Of a DNA stretch of 64,000 bases, positions 44,500-54,286 are shown piece by piece. The stretch is from Enhydrobacter sp. (GTDB lineage: Bacteria > Pseudomonadota > Alphaproteobacteria > Reyranellales > Reyranellaceae), in assembly GCA_025808875.1 (NCBI GenBank), contig CP075528.1:620001-684000 (forward strand), written 5' to 3'. Under the pieces are notes generated by a model. That model did no database searches and was not told where the DNA came from. It was given only the letters and a program-made list of their open reading frames with translations. Numbering within the stretch: the stretch's first letter is position 1; every line of letters starts with the position of its first letter. The position numbers and the translations under genes were made by a program.

Positions 44500-44527
44500 T
44501 TGACTGAGGCGCCGGCGCAAGTATCTT
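44500..44527 (+). promoter_or_regulatory. Candidate sigma-70 promoter for rpsD
   Basis: TTGACT at 44500-44505 and TATCTT at 44522-44527 are separated by 16 bp, a good match to the housekeeping promoter. They lie about 125 bp ahead of the rpsD start in a 180-bp gap that contains no gene, so a leader of about 115 bases is expected. Confidence 0.5.
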
Positions 44528-44650
44528 CCGCGCTCTTCCGGAGAACGTGGTTGGGGGCTTCCGGGCCCGCATCCCGCCCCGATCCCAGTATCGGACCCAG
44601 GCCTATCCGGACAAACGGCGTCGTATGGCGCGCAACAACGGAGTGTCCGC

Positions 44651-45265
44651 GTGAGCAAGCGCGAGAATTCGAAGTACAAGATCGACCGCCGCCTCAGGGT
44701 GAACCTGTGGGGCCGTCCGAAAAGCCCGATCAACAAGCGCGAATACGGTCCCGGCCAGCACGGCCAGGCGCGCACCAAGCCGACCGATTACCGCCTCCAG
44801 CTGATGGCCAAGCAGCGGCTGAAGGGTTACTACGGCTCGGTCTCGGAGCGGCAGCTCCGGCGCTATTATCTCGAGGCGATGCGCCGCAAGGGCGACACCG
44901 GTGAGAACCTGGTCGAGCTGCTGGAGCGCCGCCTGGACGCGGTCTGCTACCGTATGAAGTTCGCGATCACCCCGTTCGCCTCCCGCCAGTTGGTCAGTCA
45001 CGGTCACGTCAAAGTGAACGGCAAGCGGGTCAACATCGCCTCCTACTTGGTGCGCGACAACGACGTCATCGAGCTGACGCCCAAGGCCAGGGAGATGGCG
45101 CGCGTGCTCGAGGCGACGCAGTCGGCCGAACGGGACGTGCCGGAGTACGTTTCCGTCGACCACAAGGAGATGAAGGGCACTTTCGTACGTGGCCCGAAGC
45201 TCGCCGACGTGCCCTATCCGGTCCAGATGGAGCCGTCGCTCGTGGTCGAGTACTACAGCCGCTAA
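44651..45265 (+). CDS. rpsD: 30S ribosomal protein S4
   Basis: This 204-residue ribosomal protein S4 nucleates 30S assembly on 16S rRNA. It shows the N-terminal [20 protein letters not shown] and an S4 RNA-binding domain ([35 protein letters not shown]) ending [18 protein letters not shown]. The start is GTG at 44651. Here it is a lone gene outside the S13-S11-alpha operon, as is common in alphaproteobacteria. Confidence 0.96.
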   Translation: MSKRENSKYKIDRRLRVNLWGRPKSPINKREYGPGQHGQARTKPTDYRLQLMAKQRLKGYYGSVSERQLRRYYLEAMRRKGDTGENLVELLERRLDAVCYRMKFAITPFASRQLVSHGHVKVNGKRVNIASYLVRDNDVIELTPKAREMARVLEATQSAERDVPEYVSVDHKEMKGTFVRGPKLADVPYPVQMEPSLVVEYYSR

Positions 45266-45283
45266 ACGGCCCAGATTCAGCCG

Positions 45284-45311
45284 AAAGCCCGCCCTTCGCG
45301 GCGGGCTTTTT
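45284..45311 (+). terminator. Rho-independent terminator after rpsD
   Basis: AAAGCCCGCC (45284-45293) pairs perfectly with GGCGGGCTTT (45300-45309) around a CTTCGC loop, followed by more T residues. It lies 18 bp after the rpsD stop. Confidence 0.88.
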
Positions 45312-45369
45312 GCTTTCGGAGACCGGCAGAAGGAGGCCGATCCGACTGTCCGCCCGTCGGGCGCCGGAC

Positions 45370-45375
45370 TATAAT
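45370..45375 (+). promoter_or_regulatory. Consensus -10 box ahead of the RND adaptor
   Basis: A perfect TATAAT sits 33 bp before the adaptor ATG, just past the rpsD terminator. The -35 region (CTGTCC at 45346-45351) is weak, which would fit activator dependence. Confidence 0.45.
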
Positions 45376-45407
45376 GACTCTTGGGTGGGTTCTAGGAGAG
45401 TGTCGAG

Positions 45408-46640
45408 ATGCGCATGGTCCGGTGGGCGGTCATGGCTTCCGTCGCCGTTGTGGCCTGCGGTGCCGCCTATCTCTATCGCGACGATATCGCCCAGAGACTG
45501 GGGCTGGCGCATGCGGCTTCCGCCGAAAAGGGTGCGAGCCCGGCGGCCAGCGCGCAACCCCAAGGGCGGCGGGGGCGACTCAATCCGGGCGGCGCCGTTC
45601 CTGTCGTCGTCTCCCAGGTGAGCCAGAAGTCCCTGGCGGTGGTGATCGAGGCCGTGGGCACGGTTCAGGCCATCGCCTCGATCCAGATCAAGGCGAGGCT
45701 GGACAGCCAGATCATGAAGGTCAACGTCGAGGAAGGCGCGTTGGTCAGGGAAGGTGATCTGTTGTTCGAGCTCGATTCGCGTGCTTTGCGCGCGCAGCTG
45801 GCGCAGATCGAAGCCCAGATTCGCAAGGACGAGGCGCAGGTGGCCCAGGCCCGACGCGACCTGCAACGCGCCGAGGAACTGCTGGCGCGCAATGCCGGCA
45901 CCATCGTCCAGCGCGACACTGCGTTGACCGCGCTCAAGGCCGCCGAAGCCCAGCTTCAGGCGGACGAGGCGGCGAAGACGAGCGTGCTTACCTCGCTCAG
46001 CTTCACCGAGATCCGCGCACCCGTGTCGGGCCGAATCGGTTCGATCTCGAGCAAGGCCGGAACAGTGGTGCGCGTCGGTGACAATACCGCGACCAGCGCG
46101 CTCGCCGTGATCAATCAGATCGACCCGATCTACGTCAGTTTTGCCATACCGCAGGTCTATCTTCCCGACCTGCGTGCCGCCATGGCGCGTGGCGACGTGA
46201 AGGTGAACGCCTTTGTGAACGAATCCTCGCCCAAGCAATCGGGTGTCATGGCGTTCCTCGAGAACACCGTCGATCCCAACACCGGCACCGTCACGGCCAA
46301 GGCGCGCATCGACAATGCCAACGAGGGTTTGTGGCCCGGCCAGTTCGTGCGTGCCGAAGCGATCCTCGGCATAGAGGCGAACGCCATTGCCGTGCCGACC
46401 GCGGCCGTGCAGCTCGGGCCGCAGGGTCCCTTTGTGTTCGTGGTCAAGGACGGCAACGTCGCGGAGTTGCGGCCGATCGAGGTGAAGCGCACGCAAGGCG
46501 GCGAGTCCGTGGTCGGCAAGGGCCTGGCCGCGGGCGAGTCCGTCGTCGTCGACGGTCATCTTCGGCTGGTGAACGGTGCCACGGTCGTCGTGCGCTCCAC
46601 CCCGCCGTCGGCGCCCGCAAATGCGCCGCCGCGCGGGTGA
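45408..46640 (+). CDS. RND efflux periplasmic adaptor
   Basis: This 410-residue membrane fusion protein has an N-terminal hydrophobic segment (about residues 5-22) and a flexible linker. The first lipoyl half is QAIASIQIKARLDSQI with VNVEEGALVREGDLLFELD, followed by a coiled coil at residues 130-195, the second lipoyl half IRAPVSGRIGSIS and a C-terminal membrane-proximal domain. It links an RND pump to an outer-membrane factor. AGGAGAG precedes the ATG at 45408. The pump gene follows 18 bases on. Confidence 0.92.
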   Translation: MRMVRWAVMASVAVVACGAAYLYRDDIAQRLGLAHAASAEKGASPAASAQPQGRRGRLNPGGAVPVVVSQVSQKSLAVVIEAVGTVQAIASIQIKARLDSQIMKVNVEEGALVREGDLLFELDSRALRAQLAQIEAQIRKDEAQVAQARRDLQRAEELLARNAGTIVQRDTALTALKAAEAQLQADEAAKTSVLTSLSFTEIRAPVSGRIGSISSKAGTVVRVGDNTATSALAVINQIDPIYVSFAIPQVYLPDLRAAMARGDVKVNAFVNESSPKQSGVMAFLENTVDPNTGTVTAKARIDNANEGLWPGQFVRAEAILGIEANAIAVPTAAVQLGPQGPFVFVVKDGNVAELRPIEVKRTQGGESVVGKGLAAGESVVVDGHLRLVNGATVVVRSTPPSAPANAPPRG

Positions 46641-46658
46641 GAAAAGAGGGGAGAGGCA

Positions 46659-49600
46659 ATGCTGTCGGCGCTCTGTATCCGTCGCCCGGTAATGACCATC
46701 CTGGTGATGCTGTCGTTCGTGGTGGCCGGCGGCTTCGCCTACAAGGAATTGCCAGTGGCGGCGATTCCGCGGGTGGACTTCCCGACCATCCAGGTCACCG
46801 CGCAATTGCCGGGCGCCAGCCCGGAGACGATGGCCGCGTCCGTCGCGTCGATCCTGGAACGACAGTTCTCCACCATCTCCGGCGTGACCGCGATGACCTC
46901 GACGTCGTCGCTCGGCAACACCAACATCGTTCTCCAGTTCGATCTCAATCGGAACATCGATGGCGCGGCACTCGACGTGCAGTCGGCCATCTCGGCGGCC
47001 TTGCGCCGCCTGCCGCCGGAGATGACGACGCCGCCCGGCTTCCGCAAGGTCAATCCGGCCGACTGGGCCGTCATGTTCATGGCGTTGCGCTCTTCGCAGG
47101 TGCGCCTTTCGGACATCGACGCCTTCGCCAACCGGGCGATCATGCCGCGGATCTCGACCCTGCCGGGCGTTGCGCAGGTCCTCATCTGGGGCTCGCAGAA
47201 GTACGCCGTGCGGGTGCGGGCCGATCTCGACCAGCTCGCCGTGCGGGGCCTCACGTTGAACGACCTGCAGACGGCCGTGGTCACCGCCAACTCGACGCGG
47301 CCGGTCGGTTCGATCTCCGATCGGCGACAGAACTCCATCCTCGATGCGACCGGGCCGATCACCAAGGCGGCCGACTACATGCCGGTGATCATTGCATGGC
47401 AGAACGGCGCGCCGGTGCGCATCTCCGACGTGGCGACCGCGGTCGACAGCGTAGAGAATGACAAGGTCGCGAGTTGGGTCGACGGCACGCGGGCCATCGT
47501 TCTCGGCGTCTACAAGCAGCCGGATGCCAACACCGTCGAGGTTGTCGACAGGGTCAAGGCGATGCTGCCGTCGATCGAGGCCGACTTGCCACCCGGCGTC
47601 GAGCTCACCCTGCTCGCGGACCGCTCCGAGTCGATCCGTCACGCCATCGCGGACGTCCAGTCGCACCTGCTGCTGGCCGCCCTGCTGGTCGTCGGTGCGA
47701 TCTACTTCTTCCTGCGTAGCGTAAGAGCGACGATCATCCCGGCGATCGCGCTGCCGATCTCCATCATCGGCACCTTCGCCCTGATGTACGTATGCGGGCA
47801 CTCGATCGACAACATCTCGCTTCTGGCCTTGACGCTTGCCGTCGGCTTCGTGGTCGACGACGCCATCGTCATGCTCGAGAACATCATGCGCCACGTCGAG
47901 GCGGGCGAGAAGCCGATGGAGGCAGCCTTCAAGGGCTCGAAGGAGGTCGGCTTCACCATCGTCTCGATGACTCTGTCGCTGGTCGCCGTGTTCATCCCCG
48001 TGTTGTTCATGGGCGGCGTCGTCGGCCGGATGTTCAACGAGTTCGGCCTGGTCATCAGCTTCGCCATCCTGATTTCCGGCGTCGTCTCGCTGACACTGAC
48101 CCCAATGCTGTGCTCCCGCATGCTGAAACCCATTGATCACGAGGAGCGGCACAACGCGATGCTGCGCGCATTCGAGTGGAGCTTCGCCAAGCTGACCGCG
48201 GGCTATTCGTGGGCGCTCGACAAGACGGTGGCCATGCCGCGCACGATTCTCGGCATGACGGCAGGCACGGTCGTGGTCACCTTCATCCTTTTCGGCGCGG
48301 TTCCAAAGGGCTTCTTTCCAACGGAGGATATCGGGCAGCTCTCCGGCGCCACTGTGGGACCTGACGATGCGTCGTTCGAGGCGATGGTGGCCCGGCAGTC
48401 GGCGCTTGCCGAGCTCGTGCGGCGCGATCCGGACGTCAAGTCGGTTCTGTCCATCGTCGGCGGCGGCAACGCGGCCGCGACGATCAACTCGGGTCGGATG
48501 TTCGTCGTGCTGCGCGACAAGCCCGAGCGCAAGGACAGCGCCGAGCAGGTGATCGCACGATTGCGCCGGGCGACAGCTTCGGTCCCCGGCATCAACGTCT
48601 TTTTCCGGCCCGTTCAATCGATCAACCTCGGCACGACGTTGACGCGAGGCGCCTACCAATTCGGTTTGCGCTCCAGCGACCTTGCCGCGCTGCGCGAGTT
48701 CGCACCGCGCATGGAGGAGCGGCTGCGCCGGCTGCCCTCGGTGGTCGATGTGAACTCCGACCTGCAGGTGCGTGCGCGCTCGACGGTCATCGATGTCGAT
48801 CGCGATATCGCCGCGCGGCTCGGTCTGTCGGTCGATCAGATCCGGTTGATGCTCTATTCCGCCTTCGGCAGCCGCCAAGTCTCCACGATCTATGCGGCCG
48901 ACGACACGTACCAGGTGATTCTCGAGGCCGATCCCAAGCATTCCGACGTCAACGACGTGCTGCGACGCGTACAGGTCCGCACACCGAGCGGCGCGCTGGT
49001 TCCGCTCGACACCGTCGCCAAGCGCAGCGACAAGCCGACGACGCTGACGGTCAACCATATCGCCCAGCTTCCCGCCGTCATCCTGTCCTTCAACCTCCCG
49101 CCGGGGGTGGCGCTCGGCCAGGCCGTGACCGACATTCAGGCGGCCGCAGCCGAGATCGACCTGCCGCCGCAGATCACCACCAGTTTCGAGGGCAGTGCCC
49201 AGGTATTCCAGGCGGCGCTCGCCAACCAGGGATTGCTGCTGTTCGCGGCGATCCTGGTCATCTACATCATCCTCGGCATTCTCTACGAAAGCTTCATCCA
49301 CCCGCTGACCATCCTGTCCGGCCTGCCGTCGGCCGGCATCGGCGCGCTCGCCATCCTGATGCTGTTCAACATGGATCTCAGCGTCATCGCCATGATCGGC
49401 ATCGTCATGCTGATCGGCATCGTCAAGAAGAACGCCATCATGATGGTCGATTTCGCCATCGAGCGTCGCGCACTCGGTGCGACGGCTGAGCAGGCGATCG
49501 TCGAGGCCGCGCGGTTGCGCTTCCGTCCCATCATGATGACCACGGTCTGCGCGTTGCTCGGCGCGCTGCCGATCGCCATCGGCGCGGGCGCAGGCGCCGA

Positions 49601-49781
49601 GCTGCGCCAGCCGCTGGGCATAGCGGTGGTAGGCGGTCTGCTGGTGTCACAGGCGCTCACGCTCTTCATCACCCCGGTGGTCTACATCTGGTTCGACAAG
49701 CTGACCGGCATGCGCATGAGCCCGGGCTGGGCGCGACGCTGGCGTACCGGTGGCCGTGTCACCGCCCGCCCGGCCGAGTAG
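46659..49781 (+). CDS. RND multidrug efflux permease (HAE-1 type)
   Basis: This 1040-residue proton-driven pump has twelve membrane segments. LCIRRPVMTILVMLSFVVAGG opens helix 1. The relay Asp pair is in LAVGFVVDDAIVMLEN in helix 4, a conserved block FIPVLFMGGVVGR follows, and the duplicated second half contains LIGIVKKNAIMMVDFA. It resembles the MdtB/MdtC and AcrB group that exports drugs or small toxins. It forms an operon with the adaptor; no TolC-like gene or local regulator is seen. Confidence 0.93.
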   Translation: MLSALCIRRPVMTILVMLSFVVAGGFAYKELPVAAIPRVDFPTIQVTAQLPGASPETMAASVASILERQFSTISGVTAMTSTSSLGNTNIVLQFDLNRNIDGAALDVQSAISAALRRLPPEMTTPPGFRKVNPADWAVMFMALRSSQVRLSDIDAFANRAIMPRISTLPGVAQVLIWGSQKYAVRVRADLDQLAVRGLTLNDLQTAVVTANSTRPVGSISDRRQNSILDATGPITKAADYMPVIIAWQNGAPVRISDVATAVDSVENDKVASWVDGTRAIVLGVYKQPDANTVEVVDRVKAMLPSIEADLPPGVELTLLADRSESIRHAIADVQSHLLLAALLVVGAIYFFLRSVRATIIPAIALPISIIGTFALMYVCGHSIDNISLLALTLAVGFVVDDAIVMLENIMRHVEAGEKPMEAAFKGSKEVGFTIVSMTLSLVAVFIPVLFMGGVVGRMFNEFGLVISFAILISGVVSLTLTPMLCSRMLKPIDHEERHNAMLRAFEWSFAKLTAGYSWALDKTVAMPRTILGMTAGTVVVTFILFGAVPKGFFPTEDIGQLSGATVGPDDASFEAMVARQSALAELVRRDPDVKSVLSIVGGGNAAATINSGRMFVVLRDKPERKDSAEQVIARLRRATASVPGINVFFRPVQSINLGTTLTRGAYQFGLRSSDLAALREFAPRMEERLRRLPSVVDVNSDLQVRARSTVIDVDRDIAARLGLSVDQIRLMLYSAFGSRQVSTIYAADDTYQVILEADPKHSDVNDVLRRVQVRTPSGALVPLDTVAKRSDKPTTLTVNHIAQLPAVILSFNLPPGVALGQAVTDIQAAAAEIDLPPQITTSFEGSAQVFQAALANQGLLLFAAILVIYIILGILYESFIHPLTILSGLPSAGIGALAILMLFNMDLSVIAMIGIVMLIGIVKKNAIMMVDFAIERRALGATAEQAIVEAARLRFRPIMMTTVCALLGALPIAIGAGAGAELRQPLGIAVVGGLLVSQALTLFITPVVYIWFDKLTGMRMSPGWARRWRTGGRVTARPAE

Positions 49782-49790
49782 TTCATCGGC

Positions 49791-50972
49791 ATGGACGACG
49801 ACGAGATTGGGGCCTTCGTCCCCGGGCCGAGAGCGCGTGTCGAAGGCCGGGCCGGCGGGCCACTGAGCGGACTCACTTTCGCCGCCAAGGATCTGTTCGA
49901 CGTCGCCGGCGTGCCGACCGGCGGCGGCAACCACGATTGGCCGGTGGGCCGCAGTCTTCCGGTGCGCCATGCCTGGGCGGTCCAGACCCTGCTCGATGCC
50001 GGCGCAACGCTGGTCGGCAAGACGATCACCGACGAGGTGTCGCTCGGCATCCTGGGCGAGAATGCCTTCGACGGCACGCCTCGCAACGTTCGTGCTCCTG
50101 ACCGCGTGCCCGGCGGCTCTTCATCTGGCTCGGCGGCCGCTGTGGCGGCGGGCCTCTGCGACACCGCGCTGGGCACCGACACCGGTGGTTCGGTGCGCGT
50201 GCCGGCGAGCTTCTGCGGCCTCTACGGCATCCGGCCGACGCATGGTCGCCTCGACCTTTCCGGCATGCTGCCGCAGGCACCGACTTCCGATACGACGGGA
50301 TGGTTCGCGCGGGATGCGCAAACCTTCACTCGGGTTTCGGCGGTCCTCCTGCAGGAGCGGATTCCGTCGAAGTTGCCGCGGCATCTCGTCGTCGCCGTCG
50401 ACGCCTTCGGGTTCGCTGACGCCGGCGTGGGGGCGGCGTTGCGCCCGATGGTCGCGCGCCTTGCGCGGCTGATCGGCCACAGCCGTGAGGACATCATGGC
50501 GCCGCAGGGGTTGTCGGTTTGGGCACGCGCGCAGCGCACGCTGCAGCCCCATGAAGCCTGGCTGACATTCCGGGACTGGCTGGATGAGCGCAATCCGCGG
50601 TTCGCCTTCTCGGTCGCGCGGTCGCTGGTGATGGGCTCGATGATATCCGCGAGCGAGCGGAGCTGGGCGGCGTTGATGCGCCAGGAGGTCCGTGCGCGCA
50701 TGGCCCATCTGGTGCCGCCGGACACGATCCTTTGCCTGCCGACGACGCCGTTCCCGGCGCCGCGGGTCGGCCAGAGGCTGTCGCAGCTCGATCCACTGCG
50801 CGACCGTATCACCTGCCTTTGTGCGCAGGGCGGACATGCCGGGCATCCGCAGGTCAATCTGCCCGGTGCGATGGTGGACGGCCTGCCCGTCGGATTGTCC
50901 ATCGTCGGGGCGCGTGGCGACGATGCGCTGCTTGTCTCCGTCGCGCGCGCGTTGGCCTCCGACGCGGCTTGA
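49791..50972 (+). CDS. Amidase (amidase-signature family), short form
   Basis: This 393-residue amidase is shorter than the pair near 26 kb. The triad is Lys in FAAKDLFD, cis-Ser in [10 protein letters not shown] and Ser in [11 protein letters not shown]. Its nearest look-alikes are the single-domain amidases that accompany AtzH-like proteins in ureide or cyanuric-acid-type catabolism. It begins ten bases after the RND pump stop and leads a cluster with an acetyltransferase and an AtzH-like gene. Confidence 0.88.
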   Translation: MDDDEIGAFVPGPRARVEGRAGGPLSGLTFAAKDLFDVAGVPTGGGNHDWPVGRSLPVRHAWAVQTLLDAGATLVGKTITDEVSLGILGENAFDGTPRNVRAPDRVPGGSSSGSAAAVAAGLCDTALGTDTGGSVRVPASFCGLYGIRPTHGRLDLSGMLPQAPTSDTTGWFARDAQTFTRVSAVLLQERIPSKLPRHLVVAVDAFGFADAGVGAALRPMVARLARLIGHSREDIMAPQGLSVWARAQRTLQPHEAWLTFRDWLDERNPRFAFSVARSLVMGSMISASERSWAALMRQEVRARMAHLVPPDTILCLPTTPFPAPRVGQRLSQLDPLRDRITCLCAQGGHAGHPQVNLPGAMVDGLPVGLSIVGARGDDALLVSVARALASDAA

Positions 50973-50995
50973 TCCATTCCGTCGTAGGAGGACCG

Positions 50996-51541
50996 ATGGC
51001 TACCGAGAAGCAGAAGATGCTGGCCGGAGAACTCTATATCGCCGCAGGCGAGGAACTCGCGTCGGATGCGCGACGAGTCGCCGATTGGCTCGATCGATAC
51101 AACGCATCGATCGCCCGCACCCAGCAGGACTATGCGTCTCTGTTGCGCGAACTTCTGGCGGAGGTCGGCGAGGGTTCCTATGTCCGCCCGCCCTTCCACT
51201 GCGACTATGGCTACAACATCAGCCTCGGGCGCGGCGTATTCCTGAACTTCAACTGTGTGATTCTCGATGTGGTGCGGGTTGCGATCGGCGACGGCACGCA
51301 GATCGGTCCGAACGTGCAGATCCTTACGGCCGATCATCCGCGCGATCCCGCCCAGCGCCGGGCCGGCCTCGAGTTCGGCCGGCCCGTGATGATCGGGGCA
51401 AATGTGTGGATCGGTGGCGGCGCGATCGTGCTGCCCGGCGTGACGATCGGCGACGATGCCATCGTCGGAGCCGGCGCCGTGGTCACGCGGGACGTGCCGG
51501 CGGGCGCCACCGTTGTCGGGAATCCGGCCAGGGAGAGGTGA
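50996..51541 (+). CDS. Maltose/galactoside O-acetyltransferase-like (LbH) protein
   Basis: This 181-residue left-handed beta-helix acetyltransferase of the Maa/NodL group has an N-terminal helix pair, [21 protein letters not shown], the catalytic His in LTADHPRD and hexapeptide repeats around [27 protein letters not shown]. It transfers acetyl groups from acetyl-CoA to sugar hydroxyls. AGGAGG before ATG at 50996 is strong. Confidence 0.87.
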   Translation: MATEKQKMLAGELYIAAGEELASDARRVADWLDRYNASIARTQQDYASLLRELLAEVGEGSYVRPPFHCDYGYNISLGRGVFLNFNCVILDVVRVAIGDGTQIGPNVQILTADHPRDPAQRRAGLEFGRPVMIGANVWIGGGAIVLPGVTIGDDAIVGAGAVVTRDVPAGATVVGNPARER

Positions 51542-51546
51542 GCGTG

Positions 51547-51948
51547 ATGGACATGACTCCGAACGTTCCGGAAGTCGTCGAGGAAGTCAGGGTGCTCTTC
51601 GAGCGCTACGAACAGGCGCTGATCGACAAGAATGTCGAGGTGCTCGACGGAACCTTCTGGAACAGCCCGCACGCGATCCGGCTGGCCAACAACGAGCACG
51701 GCTACGGATTCGATCGGATTCATGCCCATCGCGTCGCCCGGCCGCCCGGCCCGGGCACGAAGGAAAGGCGATTGCGCCTCGACATCATCACCCTGGGTCG
51801 CGACATCGCCACCGTGACGCTGATCTACAAGGTGCGCGGCCGCGACATGACCGGCCGGCAGATGCAAACCTGGGTGCGCTTTCCCGACGTCGGGTGGAAA
51901 GTGATCGCGGCCCATGTCTCGATGATCGGCGACCAGCCGGTCCTGTAG
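51547..51948 (+). CDS. AtzH/HpxZ-like protein (DUF3225)
   Basis: This 133-residue protein of the SnoaL-like AtzH/HpxZ family shows LFERYEQALIDKNVEVLDGTFWNSP, then GYGFDRIHAHR and QTWVRFPDVGWKVIAAHVSM. AtzH and HpxZ accompany amidases in cyanuric acid or oxalurate breakdown, where their role is not firmly settled. It overlaps no gene; five bases separate it from the acetyltransferase. The cluster order is amidase, acetyltransferase, AtzH-like. Confidence 0.82.
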   Translation: MDMTPNVPEVVEEVRVLFERYEQALIDKNVEVLDGTFWNSPHAIRLANNEHGYGFDRIHAHRVARPPGPGTKERRLRLDIITLGRDIATVTLIYKVRGRDMTGRQMQTWVRFPDVGWKVIAAHVSMIGDQPVL

Positions 51949-51970
51949 CAAAGAGCAAGGTGAGGAAACC

Positions 51971-53011
51971 ATGAGCGTTCCCGCGACGCCGCGTCTCGGC
52001 AATACCCTGCCGCCGAACCCCGAATGGGTCGCCAGGCTGAGCGAGCCGGCGCTCGAGCCGGACCTGCCGATCGTCGATCCGCACCACCATCTTTGGGAAC
52101 GCGAGAGCCAGCTCTACATGCATCGCGACCTGCTGGGCGATCTGCGCACGGGACACAACATCGTGGCGACAGTCTACGTCGACTGCCGCTCGATGTACCG
52201 CAGGGACGGGCCGCCCGAGATGCGGCCGATAGGCGAGACCGAATTCGCCAACGGCATCGCCGCCATGTTCGCCAGCGGCGGCTTCGGCCCAACGCGGGCG
52301 TGCGCCGGCATCGTGAGCTACGCCGACCTGAGGCTCGGCGCGAAGGTCGGAGCGGTGCTCGATGCGCATGTGGCGGCGGGCAACGGCCGCTTTCGGGGCA
52401 TTCGGTATGCGACGGGCTGGGACGATAGCGACGAGATTCGTCGCACGCACACCAACCCGAGAAAGGGGTTGATGGCCGACTCCACCTGGCGCGCGGGATT
52501 CGCCGAACTCGGACGCCGCGGGCTGACGTTCGACGCCTGGCTCTATCATCCGCAACTCGCGGAGTTGGCCGACCTCGCCGCGACATTTCCGCTCACGTCG
52601 ATCGTGCTCGATCATGTCGGCGGTCCGCTCGGCTACGGACCCTACGCCCGCCGCCACGACGAGGTCTTCTCGACATGGAAAACGTCGATGGCGGAGTTGG
52701 CACGCCGGCCCAACGTATCCGTCAAGGTCGGCGGGCTCGGCATGCCGATGGGCTGGTTCGACTTCTACCAGCGGTCGGAGCCGCCCACATCGCGGACACT
52801 CGCCGACGCCTTCCGGCCGTGGGTAGAAAGTTGTATCGAACTCTTTGGTGCCGAGCGTTGCATGTTCGAGAGCAACTTCCCGGTCGACAAGATTACGTCG
52901 GGTTACGGCATTCTCTGGAATGCATTCAAACATCTCGCCGCGGATGCCAGCGCCAGCGAGAAAGCTGCACTGTTTTCGGGCACGGCTCAAAGAATTTACG
53001 GTCTCGCCTGA
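51971..53011 (+). CDS. Amidohydrolase (TIM-barrel metal-dependent hydrolase)
   Basis: This 346-residue amidohydrolase_2 family protein has metal ligands in IVDPHHHLWER (HxH), a conserved RGIRYATGWDDS, the catalytic His in VLDHVGGPLG and Asp in MFESNFPVDK. Relatives hydrolyse lactones or decarboxylate aromatic acids. It begins 22 bases after the AtzH-like gene and is followed by the TRAP operon. Confidence 0.87.
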   Translation: MSVPATPRLGNTLPPNPEWVARLSEPALEPDLPIVDPHHHLWERESQLYMHRDLLGDLRTGHNIVATVYVDCRSMYRRDGPPEMRPIGETEFANGIAAMFASGGFGPTRACAGIVSYADLRLGAKVGAVLDAHVAAGNGRFRGIRYATGWDDSDEIRRTHTNPRKGLMADSTWRAGFAELGRRGLTFDAWLYHPQLAELADLAATFPLTSIVLDHVGGPLGYGPYARRHDEVFSTWKTSMAELARRPNVSVKVGGLGMPMGWFDFYQRSEPPTSRTLADAFRPWVESCIELFGAERCMFESNFPVDKITSGYGILWNAFKHLAADASASEKAALFSGTAQRIYGLA

Positions 53012-53177
53012 TCGGCGTTTGACAATCGCACCTCGGGTCGGCAGGCTCGGCGCGAAGAAATGCTGCACCCCGAAAGGGGCGGCGACGGCAGGGCGGACAA
53101 CGCCCGCCGCGGAAACAGGCGGGGAGACCAAGCTTGAAATGCGACGTCCTCCGCCGTGACTTCACGGAGGAGGAAAC

Positions 53178-54227
53178 ATGCGAGTAGTGGCAAGACTTTC
53201 AGGTGTGGCCGTCGCTGCGGCGGTTGCGGTAGCGGCGACAGCCGCGAACGCACAGGACAGGAAAGTGCGCTTTCAAATGCAGTCGGCCTTTGCCTCGACG
53301 CTGGGGCTGCTCGGCCCGAACGCGCAGTACACCGTCCAGCAGATCAACCGGCTGTCGAACGGCACTATCGACGCCAAGTTCTTCGAGCCCGGCGCGCTGG
53401 TTCCGCCGAGCCAGCATTTCGATGCAGTGGCTTCAGGCGCGCTCGACTCGGCTTGGGCGACCCCGGGTTACTGGACGGGCAAGGACATCGCCTTCGCCGT
53501 CTATTCGACGGTGCCCTTCGGGCCCGGCATTGCCGAATTCCTCGGCTGGATGAGGTCGGGCGGCGGCACGAAGGGGATGCAGGATCTGTACGCCAAGTAC
53601 GGCATCCATTCCGTCATGTGCCACATGATCCCGCCGGAGGCATCGGGCTGGTTCCGCAAGGAGATCAACACGCTCGACGATCTCAAGGGCCTGAAGATGC
53701 GTTTCTTCGGCCTTGGCGCCAACGTCATGCAGAAGCTCGGCGTGTCGACGCAGCTCCTGCAGGCGGGTGAAATCTTCCAGGCGCTGCAGCTCGGCACGAT
53801 CGACGCCACCGAGTTCTCCATGCCGGTCATGGATCTCAGCCTCGGCTTCTACCAGGTGGCGAAGTACTACTACTTCCCCGGCTGGCACCAGCAGGCCACC
53901 GTCGGCGACCTGATCATCAACAAGGCCAAGTGGGATGGGCTCTCCGCCTTCCAGAAGGCGGCGATCGAGGGAGCCTGCGACCAGACCATCCTCAAGGGCA
54001 TCAGCGACGGCGAGTCCATCCAGGGCCCGGCGATCGCGGAGCTGGTCAAGAAGGGCGTGCAGCTCAAGACTTGGTCCCCGGAATTCCTCGCCGCCTTCGA
54101 GAAGGCGTGGAAGGAAGTGGCGGAGGAGCAGGCCCAGAAGAGCCCCGAGTTCAAGAAGGCGATGGATTCGCTCAACAAGTATCGGGCCGACTACAAGGTC
54201 TGGGGTGACCGCGCCTATCTGAAATAG
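53178..54227 (+). CDS. TRAP transporter substrate-binding protein (DctP)
   Basis: This 349-residue periplasmic binding protein has a signal peptide MRVVARLSGVAVAAAVAVAA ending ANA-QDRK. The body follows the DctP family, with RFFGLGANVMQKLGVSTQLL and ATEFSMPVMDLSLGF, the region where the conserved Arg meets the substrate carboxylate, here likely a mono- or dicarboxylate. GGAGGAGG precedes the ATG. It leads the TRAP operon. The preceding 166-bp gap has a TTGACA at 53019-53024 but no good -10. Confidence 0.9.
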   Translation: MRVVARLSGVAVAAAVAVAATAANAQDRKVRFQMQSAFASTLGLLGPNAQYTVQQINRLSNGTIDAKFFEPGALVPPSQHFDAVASGALDSAWATPGYWTGKDIAFAVYSTVPFGPGIAEFLGWMRSGGGTKGMQDLYAKYGIHSVMCHMIPPEASGWFRKEINTLDDLKGLKMRFFGLGANVMQKLGVSTQLLQAGEIFQALQLGTIDATEFSMPVMDLSLGFYQVAKYYYFPGWHQQATVGDLIINKAKWDGLSAFQKAAIEGACDQTILKGISDGESIQGPAIAELVKKGVQLKTWSPEFLAAFEKAWKEVAEEQAQKSPEFKKAMDSLNKYRADYKVWGDRAYLK

Positions 54228-54240
54228 CGTCGGGTGTCGG

Positions 54241-54268
54241 AACGGCCATCCCTGTCGGGATGGCCGTT
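54241..54268 (+). terminator. Intercistronic 12-bp hairpin between DctP and first DctQ genes
   Basis: AACGGCCATCCC (54241-54252) and GGGATGGCCGTT (54257-54268) are perfect complements around TGTC, followed by a weak pyrimidine tract. It probably attenuates or stabilises the binding-protein mRNA, giving more DctP than permease, as is common in such operons. A full stop of transcription is unlikely. Confidence 0.6.
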
Positions 54269-54286
54269 TCTTTCTGGGAGGAGCGT

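Noticed and set aside
45369..49301. Very long minus-strand open frame opposite the RND operon
   Set aside because: It is antisense to clearly conserved adaptor and pump genes and has low-complexity His/Arg/Asp-rich content typical of GC-rich shadow frames.
53150..53177. Short CCGTGA/TCACGG stem before DctP
   Set aside because: The loop would be only two bases, too tight to support as a real hairpin.
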